The notes under the pieces: generated by a model
The model's database searches: none
The model's input: the letters and a program-made list of their open reading frames with translations, nothing else
Told to the model about the DNA's origin: nothing
NCBI GenBank assembly: GCA_012103325.1
Contig: WLWY01000003.1
Location: forward strand, 558,001-622,000
Length of the DNA stretch: 64,000 nt
From: Alphaproteobacteria bacterium
GTDB taxonomy: Bacteria > Pseudomonadota > Alphaproteobacteria > UBA8366 > GCA-2717185
Reading direction: 5' to 3'
Position numbers and translations under genes: made by a program
In this document: piece by piece, positions 1 through 8,036 of the stretch
How positions within the stretch are numbered: position 1 is the stretch's first letter
How the letters are laid out: each line of letters starts with the position of its first letter

Positions 1-806
1 AGCTGGGTTTCCTTCAGGTTCGCCTCGACCCAGACATCCTGGTCGGAGATGACCGCGAACAGCGGCTCCTCTTCCTTCACGAACTCGCCCGGCTCCAGCT
101 CGATCTTGCTGATGCGGCCCGAGGCCGGGGCGTAGACCAGGGTGCGCTGCAAATCGAGCTGACGGCGGTCATACACGGCCTGAGCCTGCTGGAACTTGGG
201 ATAGGCCTCGACCTTGAGGTTCGGGTTGCCGTTGAGGCCGGTGAGGATCTGCGAAATCTCGCTGCGCAGGATGGCGATCTTCTGGCGCGCGGCATTGGCG
301 TTGCGGCGCGACTGGTCGAAGCGCTCCTGGGAAACGTTGCCGCGCGCCAGCAACGACTGGCGGCGCTTGAAGGTGCGGTTGAAATAGGCGAGGTCGTCCT
401 TGGCGAGGCGCAGTTCGGCCTGCTTCACCTTGTAGGACGCACGCAGCGATTCGACCTCATGGCCGATGCTGTCGCGCGCCGCGTCGGCGTTGGCGAGCGC
501 GATGCGGTACGGCTCGTCGTCGAGGCGGAACAGCAGCTGGCCCTGCTCTACCGTGTCGTGCTCGCGCACTTCGACGGCGGCGACCTTGCCGGAGACCTCG
601 GCCGCGATGGTGACCTTGTCGGCCTTGATGTAGGCGTTCTCACTGGTCACGTAGCGCTGGCTGCTGACGTAGAAATACGCGCCGATCAGGGCGGCGGCGC
701 CGGGCACGGCGACCATCAGGAACATGCGCACCAGGAAGCGCGCGAAGCGGCGCTGGCGCGGCGGGCGCGGCGATGGTGCCGTTTCGGTGGTGGTTTCGTC
801 AGTCAT
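1..806 (-). CDS. HlyD/EmrA-family membrane fusion protein (3' end outside window)
   Basis: This is the periplasmic adaptor of a tripartite drug-efflux pump, linking an inner-membrane MFS or ABC pump to an outer-membrane channel. My translation of the minus strand begins MTDETTTETAPSPRPP, followed by a single membrane helix (about residues 25-45). Next comes the family hallmark SENAYIKADKVTIAAEVSG (barrel-sandwich/lipoyl half), a long alpha-helical hairpin region, and the second lipoyl half (LVYAPASGRISKIELEPGE). The reading frame stays open to the window edge, so about 268 residues are visible. The start ATG overlaps the stop of the upstream MarR gene by 8 bases, indicating one operon under MarR control. 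The partner EmrB-type pump is expected just outside the window. Confidence 0.9.
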   Translation of the reverse strand, partial: MTDETTTETAPSPRPPRQRRFARFLVRMFLMVAVPGAAALIGAYFYVSSQRYVTSENAYIKADKVTIAAEVSGKVAAVEVREHDTVEQGQLLFRLDDEPYRIALANADAARDSIGHEVESLRASYKVKQAELRLAKDDLAYFNRTFKRRQSLLARGNVSQERFDQSRRNANAARQKIAILRSEISQILTGLNGNPNLKVEAYPKFQQAQAVYDRRQLDLQRTLVYAPASGRISKIELEPGEFVKEEEPLFAVISDQDVWVEANLKETQ

Positions 807-1290
807 TCATCCCTCCTGCCTGCGCCTGCAGCAGGTCCAGGGCGGTCCGCGACCCATTGGCCGGGGACAGGTTGTTCTTGATCACGGTCAGCAGCGACCG
901 CAGGGTTTCCCGGTCGGCCTCGGATAGGCCGTCCAGCGCTTCGTCGTGCAGTTCGTTGGCCAGCGCCGTGATCTCGTCGAGCAGCGGGCGCGCCTTCTCG
1001 GTCAGGTACAGCAGGTGCACGCGGCGGTCGTTGGCGTCCGGGCGGCGTTCGACCAGATCGGCGGCCTCCAGACGGTCGATCATGCGGGCCATCGACATGC
1101 GCTCGACCTCGATGAGATCCGCCAACCCGCTCTGGTTGATGCCCTCGCTGGTGGACAGGAAGACCAGCACGCGCCATTGCGGGCGGGTCAGTTCCAAATC
1201 GCGGGCGCGGCTGTCAAAGCGCGTGCGCATCAGGCGCGACACGTCGTTCACCAGGAAGCCTAGCAGTTGATCGAGGGCGTATTCGGCCAT
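799..1290 (-). CDS. MarR-family transcriptional regulator
   Basis: A 163-residue winged-helix repressor of normal MarR length. Visible hallmarks are LTRPQWRVLVFLS (helices 2-3), the recognition region GLADLIEVERMSMARMIDRLE and the wing segment ERRPDANDRRVHLLYLTEKA, which carries the conserved D-R-R. It is the first gene of an operon with the EmrA/HlyD adaptor and most likely represses that operon, being released by a phenolic or lipophilic ligand, as is usual for MarR-efflux pairs. The ligand cannot be read from sequence. Inverted repeats that could be its operator lie about 40-60 bases upstream of the start. Confidence 0.9.
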   Translation of the reverse strand: MAEYALDQLLGFLVNDVSRLMRTRFDSRARDLELTRPQWRVLVFLSTSEGINQSGLADLIEVERMSMARMIDRLEAADLVERRPDANDRRVHLLYLTEKARPLLDEITALANELHDEALDGLSEADRETLRSLLTVIKNNLSPANGSRTALDLLQAQAGGMND

Positions 1291-1330
1291 GTCGTGCTTT
1301 TCTGGATCTTTGATCTGTTTTAGTTGCAGT

Positions 1331-1351
1331 GCTTACCGTAAGCAAGCTTAC
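1331..1351. promoter_or_regulatory. Overlapping inverted repeats, candidate MarR operator
   Basis: GTAAGC-AA-GCTTAC is a perfect inverted repeat (1338-1351). It overlaps a second one, GCTTA-CCG-TAAGC (1331-1343), in the gap between the divergent MarR operon and the SGNH-hydrolase gene. Two ACCGGTAG direct repeats follow at about 1383-1402. Symmetric sites in the divergent promoter gap are the usual position of MarR operators. The assignment is by position only. Confidence 0.4.
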
Positions 1352-1439
1352 AATATTCGGGCGGCGAATGCACGCTTTCTTTACCGGTAGATAACCGGTA
1401 GTTAAAAAACCCCATGACCCGTGCAAATCCCACCCCCTG

Positions 1440-2603
1440 ATGCCAAGCCGCCGCGAAGTCGCCCTCGTCGCCGCGAGCCTTGTTTTCGCCGGCGCGATGG
1501 CCGAAGTCGGCCTGCGGATCGCCGGCATCGCCTACCCCGTCTTCCACCGCCTGGAGACGCTGCGCGGCTGGTCGCCGCAGCCGGGACTGTCGGGCCGCTG
1601 GATGACCGAGGGCGAAGCGCTAATCGAGAACAACCGCGAAGGCTTCCGCGACCGCCACCACGACCTCGCCAAGCCGCCCGGCACGTTCCGCGTCGCGGTC
1701 CTCGGCGACTCGATGAGCGAAGCGCTGGCCGTACCGCTCGAGAAGACCTTCTGGTCGATCCTCGAACGCCGCCTCTCCGCCTGCCGGAAGGCCCCCGCCG
1801 AAGTGCTGAACTTCAGCGTGCCCGGTTACGGCACCGCGCAGCAGCGCCTGACCTTGCAGCACAACGTCCTGAAATACGACCCGGATCTCGTGCTGCTCGC
1901 CTTCTTCACCGGCAACGACGTCTGGAACAACGCGCGAGAACTGGACGGGCATGAAGACCGTATCTACTACGTGTTGGAAAATGGGGTGCTGCGCCTCGAC
2001 GATAGCAACACCAACAGCAGCCGCTTCAAAACGAAGATGTTCTGGCGCGGTATCGGCAACGCGATCGTCAATACGTCGCGCCTGGTCCAGCTGACGCGGG
2101 AATTCTACACACGAACGAAGACCGCGCTGCGCAGCGACAAGAAGCAAAGCGGCGCGGTGTTCAACCCGGAAAACCCCGACTACGAGATCTTCAAGCCGCC
2201 CGCCACGCCTGAATGGGAACGGGCCTGGGCAACCACCGAAGCGCTGTTTGCCGCCCTGCGCGACGATGCGAAAGCGTCAGGTGCGGCGTTCTGGATCGCC
2301 AACCTGACGGCGCCGGTTCAGGTCTATCCCGACCGCCAGATCCGGCGCGACTTCGCCCAGGCGCTTGGGGTTGATAATTTGGATTATCCGGACCAGCGCG
2401 TTGCGGCGGTCGCAACACAGCTCGGCATCCCGGCTATTACGCTAGTCGACCCGCTGCGGGACTACGCGGACAAGAATGCTGCATACCTGCACGGTTTCGA
2501 GAATACGCGCCTCGGTACCGGACACTGGAACAAAACCGGTCACCGCCTCGCCGGCGAACACATCGCAAAGGCGCTATGTGATAACGGTCAGGCTACGAAG
2601 TAA
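1440..2603 (+). CDS. SGNH/GDSL-family hydrolase, membrane-anchored
   Basis: A 387-residue member of the SGNH hydrolase superfamily (serine esterases and O-acetyl transferase-like enzymes). An N-terminal hydrophobic segment (residues 7-30) should anchor or export the protein. Block I is VLGDSMSE (Ser at about 91), block III is FTGND (Asn about 159), and the C-terminal block V GHWNKTGH (about 361-368) carries the His. Block V reads H-W-N rather than the textbook D-x-x-H spacing, as in AlgX/AlgJ-like and many uncharacterised proteobacterial members. A cell-surface polysaccharide or lipid ester is the likely substrate class, but nothing in the context identifies it. The gene stands alone, divergent from the MarR operon. 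Confidence 0.7.
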   Translation: MPSRREVALVAASLVFAGAMAEVGLRIAGIAYPVFHRLETLRGWSPQPGLSGRWMTEGEALIENNREGFRDRHHDLAKPPGTFRVAVLGDSMSEALAVPLEKTFWSILERRLSACRKAPAEVLNFSVPGYGTAQQRLTLQHNVLKYDPDLVLLAFFTGNDVWNNARELDGHEDRIYYVLENGVLRLDDSNTNSSRFKTKMFWRGIGNAIVNTSRLVQLTREFYTRTKTALRSDKKQSGAVFNPENPDYEIFKPPATPEWERAWATTEALFAALRDDAKASGAAFWIANLTAPVQVYPDRQIRRDFAQALGVDNLDYPDQRVAAVATQLGIPAITLVDPLRDYADKNAAYLHGFENTRLGTGHWNKTGHRLAGEHIAKALCDNGQATK

Positions 2604-2618
2604 TTCGGGCCTAGCCCG

Positions 2619-3008
2619 TCAGGAGGCGCCGAGTTCCTTCCTCAGATCATCGATGATGACCTTCTTCCAGTCCGGACTAAGTTCGCTCCAGACACTGCCG
2701 ACATAGCCGCCGACATCGACCGAATAACCGGCATCGCTATTGTCCGTCGGCCATACGAAGAATGCGACGGAGTCATTCCACAAGCCGCCGCCCTTGTTAC
2801 CCCGGCCGACGATTTGCCCCATTTCCTGATCGGAATGGGCTACATTCGTGCGCTTCGCCATGACCTTGTTGGCCGCTTTCCAGAAGTCATCGTAGGACGT
2901 GTTTTTCACGCCGATCCACACACCGTTTTCGCTCGGCCGCAACCGGTCGTCCCGCAGACAACCGGCCACCAGCAAGACAGCGATAAGAACCGTTAACGAC
3001 TTCCACAT
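2619..3008 (-). CDS. Small putative lipoprotein, unknown function
   Basis: A 129-residue protein with a lipoprotein signal: MWKSLTVLIAVLLVAGC, with lipobox LVAGC and Cys at about 17. The mature part contains two Trp-rich stretches (DDFWKAANKVMAKRT and WNDSVAFFVWP). The start was chosen because AAGGGG precedes it at good spacing; an in-frame ATG 33 bases upstream would bury the signal peptide. I do not recognise the family. It is convergent with the SGNH hydrolase, which ends 15 bases away, and has no operon partner. Confidence 0.6.
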   Translation of the reverse strand: MWKSLTVLIAVLLVAGCLRDDRLRPSENGVWIGVKNTSYDDFWKAANKVMAKRTNVAHSDQEMGQIVGRGNKGGGLWNDSVAFFVWPTDNSDAGYSVDVGGYVGSVWSELSPDWKKVIIDDLRKELGAS

Positions 3009-3207
3009 ATCCACACCCCTTAAAAGGCCACCGCCGCGCATTTACCATACCAGGGCCACGCTGCGTGAAAAATCCACTGCTATCGGATAAAAAGCAAGTA
3101 TTTCATGCCGTTTCCCATAGCGTGACCGGGATCACTGCAAAACCATCCCGGGACCGATACTCTTATCAGCATAGAATATGGCAACGATGAAACGGAAAGA
3201 GTGTTAA

Positions 3208-3351
3208 ATGTCTGTTACCGATATCGAGATCGAGAATGCCCTCCGCAAGCGACTGTTTGCGCTGGAAAATCTGCCTCTGGTCCTGATGCCCTTCGATCCG
3301 GAAGCCGAAGATGGCTGTGACGGATCCGACACGGTCTCGATAGACAGGTAA
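3208..3351 (+). CDS. Hypothetical 47-residue protein
   Basis: A short ORF beginning MSVTDIEIENALRKRLFALE with GAAAGAG 8-14 bases upstream of its ATG. It has a predicted amphipathic helical start and an acidic tail (DPEAEDGCDGSD). No family is recognised. Codon use looks like that of neighbouring genes and nothing else occupies this gap on either strand, so a small real gene is plausible but unproven. Confidence 0.35.
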   Translation: MSVTDIEIENALRKRLFALENLPLVLMPFDPEAEDGCDGSDTVSIDR

Positions 3352-3375
3352 CGGCTTTTAACCATACTTAGAATT

Positions 3376-3603
3376 ATGGTGATCGATTCATTAACCCTCA
3401 CGGCGCGAAGCAGCCCGACTCCCCCTGCACCCATCCCAAGAGTGCGGGAATCACGGGCGCCTGAAGAGAATAACGAGCAGCCTCGCGATGCCGCATTCGA
3501 AGAACCGGATCAATCTTCGGAAGCTGCTGTCGCCTCACAGACCCAGGATGCACAGCCCTCCCTCTCCGCCCTTCGTGGATCCATCGTAGATCTGAGCGTC
3601 TAG
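3376..3603 (+). CDS. Hypothetical 75-residue Pro/Glu/Ser-rich protein
   Basis: Opens MVIDSLTLTARSSPTPPAP, then a low-complexity acidic and polar stretch (about residues 25-60), and ends LSALRGSIVDLSV. There is no signal peptide, membrane helix or recognisable domain, and no good ribosome-binding site. The sequence would be disordered. It may be a small gene or a chance ORF. Confidence 0.3.
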   Translation: MVIDSLTLTARSSPTPPAPIPRVRESRAPEENNEQPRDAAFEEPDQSSEAAVASQTQDAQPSLSALRGSIVDLSV

Positions 3604-3810
3604 GAACGCTGTAGGCGCGATACCATCCCGGTTCGGGACATTTCAACGCGCCCTGTACTCACACCAGCCAAATCGTGCTAGGCAAGTCTTCCTAGAGGGA
3701 TTGCCCGGCGGCGATATCGCGTTGTCCGTGTATCCCCATTTTCAAAACCTGATGGGAATGCGGCCCGGCATGGGCGGTGAACATGCAACGCAATCCGAAA
3801 GACAGAAGCC

Positions 3811-5430
3811 TTGGCCGTCGAAAGCATTGACGACCTGTTCGAGCGCTATGGCCCGGCTTACCAGTGGTTCGCCGCCATAACATGCATGCTCGGCGCCATG
3901 ACGATGGTGCTGTCGCAAACCACCGTCAACGTCGCGTTTCCGGACATCATGGGCGCGTTCGGCATCGGCCGGGACGAGGCGCAATGGCTGTCTTCCGGTT
4001 TCTTCGCCGCCATGACGGCAGGCATGCTCCTACAGGCATGGCTCGTTTCGATCTTCGGCGAACGCGCGACCTACGCGACCTGTCTTCTGGGTTTCCTATT
4101 GGGCGTCGCAATGAGCGGCCTGGCGCCAAACGCCGAAATCTTGACGGCAGGCCGCCTACTGCAAGGGCTGACGGCGGGGATCATCCAACCGCTGGCAATG
4201 GCGATCTGCTTCAAGGTCTTCCCACCGGAGCGGCGCGGCACGGCCATGGGCCTGTTCTCCATGGGGATCGTCTTCGCCCCCGCCATGGGGCCCACGCTCG
4301 GCGGCTTTGCGATCGAATGGTTCAACTGGCGTTATGCGTTCTTTCTGACGGTGCCCAGCACCGTCCTGGCCTTCGTGCTCGGATTCGTATTTTTGCCGAG
4401 CCGGCGACTGCCGAGCCGCATCCCGCCTTTCGATATTACCGGCTTTGCGCTGATGTGCGTGGCCTTGTTCACGCTTCTTCTCGCGCTCAGCAGCGGTACG
4501 CGCGATGGCTGGGTATCGGACAAGGTCATTCTGTTGTTCGTGACCGGAACAACGGCCGCATTCGGTTTTGTTGCCTGGGAAACGCACATTCCCGACCCCT
4601 TGCTGAACGTACGGCTGTTTCTCAATCTGCGCTTTTCTTCCGCATCGATCATCTCGTTTTTCGCCGGCGGCGTTTTCCTGACCTCGACATTCCTTATCCC
4701 CGTCTTCGTTCAACAGATACAAGGGTACACGCCGCTTCGCGCCGGCCTGCTGCTGATGCCGGGCGGGCTTTCCCTGCTTATCCTGTTCCCAATTGCGGGG
4801 CGTATATCGGACACGGTCTCCCCGCAAATCCTGCTTTGCGTTGGCCTCGGCGGGTTCGCCGCCGGATTCTTCTTTCTGTCCGGCACGGACGTGAACACAC
4901 CGTTCTGGACCTTCGTCGCCTTTACGCTGTTCATTCGCCTTGGGATCGCGTTCACGACACCGGTCGTCAACGGAGCCGCACTCAAATCGCTACCCAGCGA
5001 ACAGGTCAACCAAGGGTCGGGCGCGGTGAACTTTGTCCGCATGCTCGGCGCCGCGTTCTCCCTCAATATTGTCGTCGCATTCCTGGAAACTCGTGTCCCG
5101 TTCCACAGCGAAGCGCTGACTGCGACCCAGACAGCGGCGAGCCCGACCAGTCAGGCCTTCCTCGCCGCCGTCCGGCAATTGTTTTCCGAAGCGGGCGTCG
5201 CAGACGCGTTGGAGCATCCCGGCGCGCTGCATTATCTGGGACAAGTCGTTTATGCGCAGGCCAATTCTGCCGGCTTTCAGGACGCCTTCACGGCACTGGC
5301 AATCGCCAGCATATGCGGCCTCATTCCCGTCTATATCCTATCGAGAACCCCCGCCAATGCGGTGCGTGCGGTTGAACAGAATGCGCGCCCGCCGGTAAGC
5401 TCGAAACGACGCGAAGCAAAGAAGGTGTGA
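3811..5430 (+). CDS. MFS transporter, DHA2 (EmrB/QacA) family
   Basis: A 539-residue 14-helix exporter of the drug:H+ antiporter-2 family. The N-terminal half shows QTTVNVAFPDIMGAFG (DHA2 helix 1) and the motif C region GIVFAPAMGPTLGG (helix 5). The C-terminal half continues as hydrophobic helices to about residue 510, followed by a basic tail. No in-frame ATG lies near the start. The TTG used gives the expected short cytoplasmic N-terminus, so TTG initiation is likely. The gene touches the next one (M81 hydrolase), suggesting co-transcription at the head of the sugar-acid island. Possible roles are export of a toxic intermediate or, less typically, substrate movement. Substrate unknown. Confidence 0.85.
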   Translation: MAVESIDDLFERYGPAYQWFAAITCMLGAMTMVLSQTTVNVAFPDIMGAFGIGRDEAQWLSSGFFAAMTAGMLLQAWLVSIFGERATYATCLLGFLLGVAMSGLAPNAEILTAGRLLQGLTAGIIQPLAMAICFKVFPPERRGTAMGLFSMGIVFAPAMGPTLGGFAIEWFNWRYAFFLTVPSTVLAFVLGFVFLPSRRLPSRIPPFDITGFALMCVALFTLLLALSSGTRDGWVSDKVILLFVTGTTAAFGFVAWETHIPDPLLNVRLFLNLRFSSASIISFFAGGVFLTSTFLIPVFVQQIQGYTPLRAGLLLMPGGLSLLILFPIAGRISDTVSPQILLCVGLGGFAAGFFFLSGTDVNTPFWTFVAFTLFIRLGIAFTTPVVNGAALKSLPSEQVNQGSGAVNFVRMLGAAFSLNIVVAFLETRVPFHSEALTATQTAASPTSQAFLAAVRQLFSEAGVADALEHPGALHYLGQVVYAQANSAGFQDAFTALAIASICGLIPVYILSRTPANAVRAVEQNARPPVSSKRREAKKV

Positions 5431-5432
5431 CC

Positions 5433-6968
5433 ATGGCCGAGGGAAACGGAAAACGGATCGCCATTCTGGCGCTGCATATCGAGAGCAACCGGTTCGCGCC
5501 GCCAGTGGGCCGCGCGGACTTCGAGGAAAAGGTCCTGCTCTATGGCGATGAAATCCTCGAAGACGCCGCAAGCGAGCATCCTCGCATGGTCGGCACCATG
5601 ACCGGGTTCATCCACGCCATGAACGACGCCGGCCCCTGGACACCGGTGCCCATCGTGAACGCCGATGTCGGTGCGGCGGGTCCAATCGATCATGATTTCT
5701 ATCTCGAACTGAAGCAGGAAATGCGCGAGCGCCTGGAAGCCGCGATGCCACTGGATGGTGTCTATTTCGGCGAGCATGGCGCCGCCGTTTCCACGGCAAT
5801 ATCGGACCCGGACGGCGATCTGTTCCAGATGGCGCGTGACGTAGTCGGTCCCAACGTGCCGATCATTTCGACATTGGACCTCCACACCAACATCTCGGAA
5901 GAGATGGTGTCCGCGACAGACGCCCTGATCATCTACCGCACCAACCCGCATGTCGATCAGTATGAGCGTGGCATGGAAGCGTCGGGCGTCATGCATGAAC
6001 TCCTGGGCAATGTGACACCGACAACCGCTTTCATTCGTCTGCCCCTCGTCGCCCCGCAGGTCACTCAGCTCACTGCGAGCGGACCCTATGGCGAAATCAT
6101 CGACTACGGACAAACCCTGATCGACGACACGGTCATGAATATTTCCATCGCCGGCGGCTTCACGTACGGCGACACACCGGAAAACGGCATGGCGTTTCTG
6201 GTGACGACCCGCGACGACATGACCCGCGCGCAGAGCATCTGCAGAGACCTTGCCGAGCGTGTGTGGAATTACCGCGAGCGCTTCACACCCAATCTGACAT
6301 CTTTGGAGGATTGCATCGCGGGTGCGGTCGCTCGTGGAGAAGACCCGTCCGAACCATCCATCATCATCGCGGATGTCGCCGACAATCCGGGCGGCGGCGG
6401 CCGGGGTAATACGGCTTGGCTGCTCGAAGGCCTTTATGAAGCGAAAGCCAAGGGCGTCATTCTTGCCGTGTTCAACGATGCCGCGCTCGCAGCGGAGGCG
6501 CACGAGCATGGCGTAGGCGCAACCTTCGATGCCCGCTTTAACCGCGACGAAGCCGACCAGTACTCAAATCAGTTCACTGCCGAAGCAACCGTGCTAGCAC
6601 TTTCCGATGGCAACATTGTCGGCCGCGACCCCGGCTCCCGGAAGAACATGAGCATCGATCTCGGTCCGACCGCAGCACTGCAGGTCGGCACCGTAACGGT
6701 GATCGTCATCTCGATCCGCCAGCAATGCATCGATCCCGGCTATTTTGAAAACTTTGGGGTTAGCGTCACCGATGCCCGCACCGTTGTCGTCAAATCACGC
6801 GGTCACTTTCGCGCCGGCTTCCTCCCCTACTTCCCGCCGGAGCGTGTCATTGAATGCGATGCACCCGGACTGACATCACCGAATTTGGATAATTTTGATT
6901 GGACCGGCTTCCAACGGCCCATCTATCCGTTGGATCAAGACGCAGAGTGGACGCCGCCCGACTGGTAG
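5433..6968 (+). CDS. M81-family (MlrC/microcystinase C-like) metallohydrolase
   Basis: A 511-residue protein of the DUF1485/MlrC family, named for the zinc enzyme MlrC that cleaves linearised microcystin. Most members have unknown natural substrates. Seen here: the N-terminal strand IAILALHIESNRF (family signature near residues 10-20), GEHGAA (about 113-118) and TLDLHTN (about 148-154) with the probable Glu/His/Asp metal ligands, then NPGGGGRGNT in the C-terminal MlrC_C domain. The ATG is preferred over a GTG six bases upstream because AGAAGG sits 8 bases before it. The neighbours are SDR and FAH sugar-acid enzymes, so the substrate may be a small amide or lactone rather than a peptide. Confidence 0.8.
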   Translation: MAEGNGKRIAILALHIESNRFAPPVGRADFEEKVLLYGDEILEDAASEHPRMVGTMTGFIHAMNDAGPWTPVPIVNADVGAAGPIDHDFYLELKQEMRERLEAAMPLDGVYFGEHGAAVSTAISDPDGDLFQMARDVVGPNVPIISTLDLHTNISEEMVSATDALIIYRTNPHVDQYERGMEASGVMHELLGNVTPTTAFIRLPLVAPQVTQLTASGPYGEIIDYGQTLIDDTVMNISIAGGFTYGDTPENGMAFLVTTRDDMTRAQSICRDLAERVWNYRERFTPNLTSLEDCIAGAVARGEDPSEPSIIIADVADNPGGGGRGNTAWLLEGLYEAKAKGVILAVFNDAALAAEAHEHGVGATFDARFNRDEADQYSNQFTAEATVLALSDGNIVGRDPGSRKNMSIDLGPTAALQVGTVTVIVISIRQQCIDPGYFENFGVSVTDARTVVVKSRGHFRAGFLPYFPPERVIECDAPGLTSPNLDNFDWTGFQRPIYPLDQDAEWTPPDW

Positions 6969-6996
6969 CGGCGTTTCCACATACGGAGAAAACGAT

Positions 6997-7869
6997 ATGG
7001 CCAAGAAACGCGTACTTATTACCGGCGCCGCCGGGACAATAACCAAACAGCTCCTCCCCGCATTCCGGGAACGTTATGATCTCGTCCTGCTCGACACGAA
7101 CGCAGCGGGTAGCAACGATGTCATCGAGGCCGACTTGTCCAATCCCGATCTCGACGCCTACCGGGACCATTTCAAGGACGTCGATGCCGTCGTGCATAAC
7201 GTCCGGTCGACCCAGCCAGGAATAAAAACAAGCGCGCCAAAGCAATGGCTCACCACACGCCCCGGCGCGGAAAGCCCAGACGGTTATTTCGTCGAACGCC
7301 GCAGTGTCGATATGGCCTTCAACGTCTATCGGCTGGCGCTCGAAGAAAAAATTCCACGCGTCGTCGTCGCTTCCTCGAACCATGCCGCTGATTGGTATGA
7401 GTCGAAACTCCACAACGGCACGATGGACACGATCGGTCCCGATATCTTTCCCCTGTCGGATAATTTCTACGGATGGGCCAAGGCAACCTATGAGCATCTC
7501 GGTTTCCTATTCGCGACCGGGCGCTTCGGGGGTGTCGTGGAGAACGTGCAAGTCCGCATCGGCGCGCCAAGACCGATCCGCAGCGCGGATTTCAATGGCG
7601 ACGAGGTCAGTCATAAACGCGATCTCGGCGCCTATATCAGCCCGCGCGATATGCAGCAGCTCTATACGAAATCAATCGACACCGAAGATATTCGCAACGA
7701 GGACGGCATCCCTTTCCAGATCTTCTACGGTGTCTCCAACAACACACGCGCCTATTGGAGTATTACGAATGCGCGGCAGGTTATCGGCTACGCACCGGAA
7801 GATGACTCGGAACAGGAATTCGCGGAAGACATTCGCGTGAGCATAAATACCAACGGGCGCACGCTCTGA
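6997..7869 (+). CDS. NAD-dependent epimerase/dehydrogenase, uronate-dehydrogenase-like
   Basis: A 290-residue extended SDR. The Rossmann start is VLITGAAGTITKQL, a slightly changed GxxGxxG. VVASSNHAADW carries the catalytic Ser region, and FYGWAKATYEHLG carries the Tyr-x-x-x-Lys pair. It shares with the udh-type gene at 9428 the spacing of these motifs, the VASSNHA/WASSNHA block and the C-terminal FYGVSNNTRAYW block (FYGASDNARGWW there). Both belong to the hexuronate dehydrogenase group that oxidises uronic acids to lactones, although this copy is more divergent. GGAGAA precedes the start. It follows the M81 gene by 28 bases in the same direction. Confidence 0.75.
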   Translation: MAKKRVLITGAAGTITKQLLPAFRERYDLVLLDTNAAGSNDVIEADLSNPDLDAYRDHFKDVDAVVHNVRSTQPGIKTSAPKQWLTTRPGAESPDGYFVERRSVDMAFNVYRLALEEKIPRVVVASSNHAADWYESKLHNGTMDTIGPDIFPLSDNFYGWAKATYEHLGFLFATGRFGGVVENVQVRIGAPRPIRSADFNGDEVSHKRDLGAYISPRDMQQLYTKSIDTEDIRNEDGIPFQIFYGVSNNTRAYWSITNARQVIGYAPEDDSEQEFAEDIRVSINTNGRTL

Positions 7870-7882
7870 AAATGCACCCGGC

Positions 7883-8020
7883 TAGAGCGGATCAAGTTTA
7901 GTCGAACCCATTACATGGGTTCGGGTACTCTTGTGAATCCGCTCGCTATCAATAAGTTAGACCAGATTCACGCGGTTTTGGATCGCTGAAAGCGATTCCA
8001 ACAAACCCCGATCTGGTCTA
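7883..8020. repeat. Dispersed double-hairpin intergenic element, copy A
   Basis: A 138-bp element between the SDR and FAH genes, about 84% identical by hand alignment to 21875-22013. The outer stem of half one is GAGCGGAT/ATCCGCTC, enclosing a 9-bp hairpin CGAACCCAT-TAC-ATGGGTTCG. Half two has the outer stem TAGACCAGAT/ATCTGGTCTA, enclosing ATCGCT-GAA-AGCGAT. The ends (TAGAGCGGAT and, inverted, TAGACCAGAT) resemble the terminal inverted repeats of a MITE. The right edge lies 16 bases before the FAH start codon, so the element could influence that gene's expression. Confidence 0.8.
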
Positions 8021-8036
8021 GCAAGGGAGTTTCACG

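Noticed and set aside
799..1270. Several plus- and minus-strand frames over the MarR gene
   Set aside because: Only the minus-strand 163-codon frame has the MarR fold motifs; the others are shadows.
3864..5375. Long plus-strand frame (503 codons) inside the MFS gene
   Set aside because: It is an out-of-frame shadow in GC-rich DNA: Arg/His-rich, no hydrophobic helices, whereas the other frame encodes a 14-helix transporter.
3811..5430. The DHA2 transporter as the EmrB partner of the EmrA-like gene at the window start
   Set aside because: The two are divergent and 3 kb apart with unrelated genes between; the EmrA operon runs out of the window, where its own pump is more likely.
5331..6509. 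Minus-strand frame (392 codons) opposite the M81 hydrolase
   Set aside because: No recognisable domain and no ribosome-binding site; the plus strand carries the M81 motifs and operon spacing.
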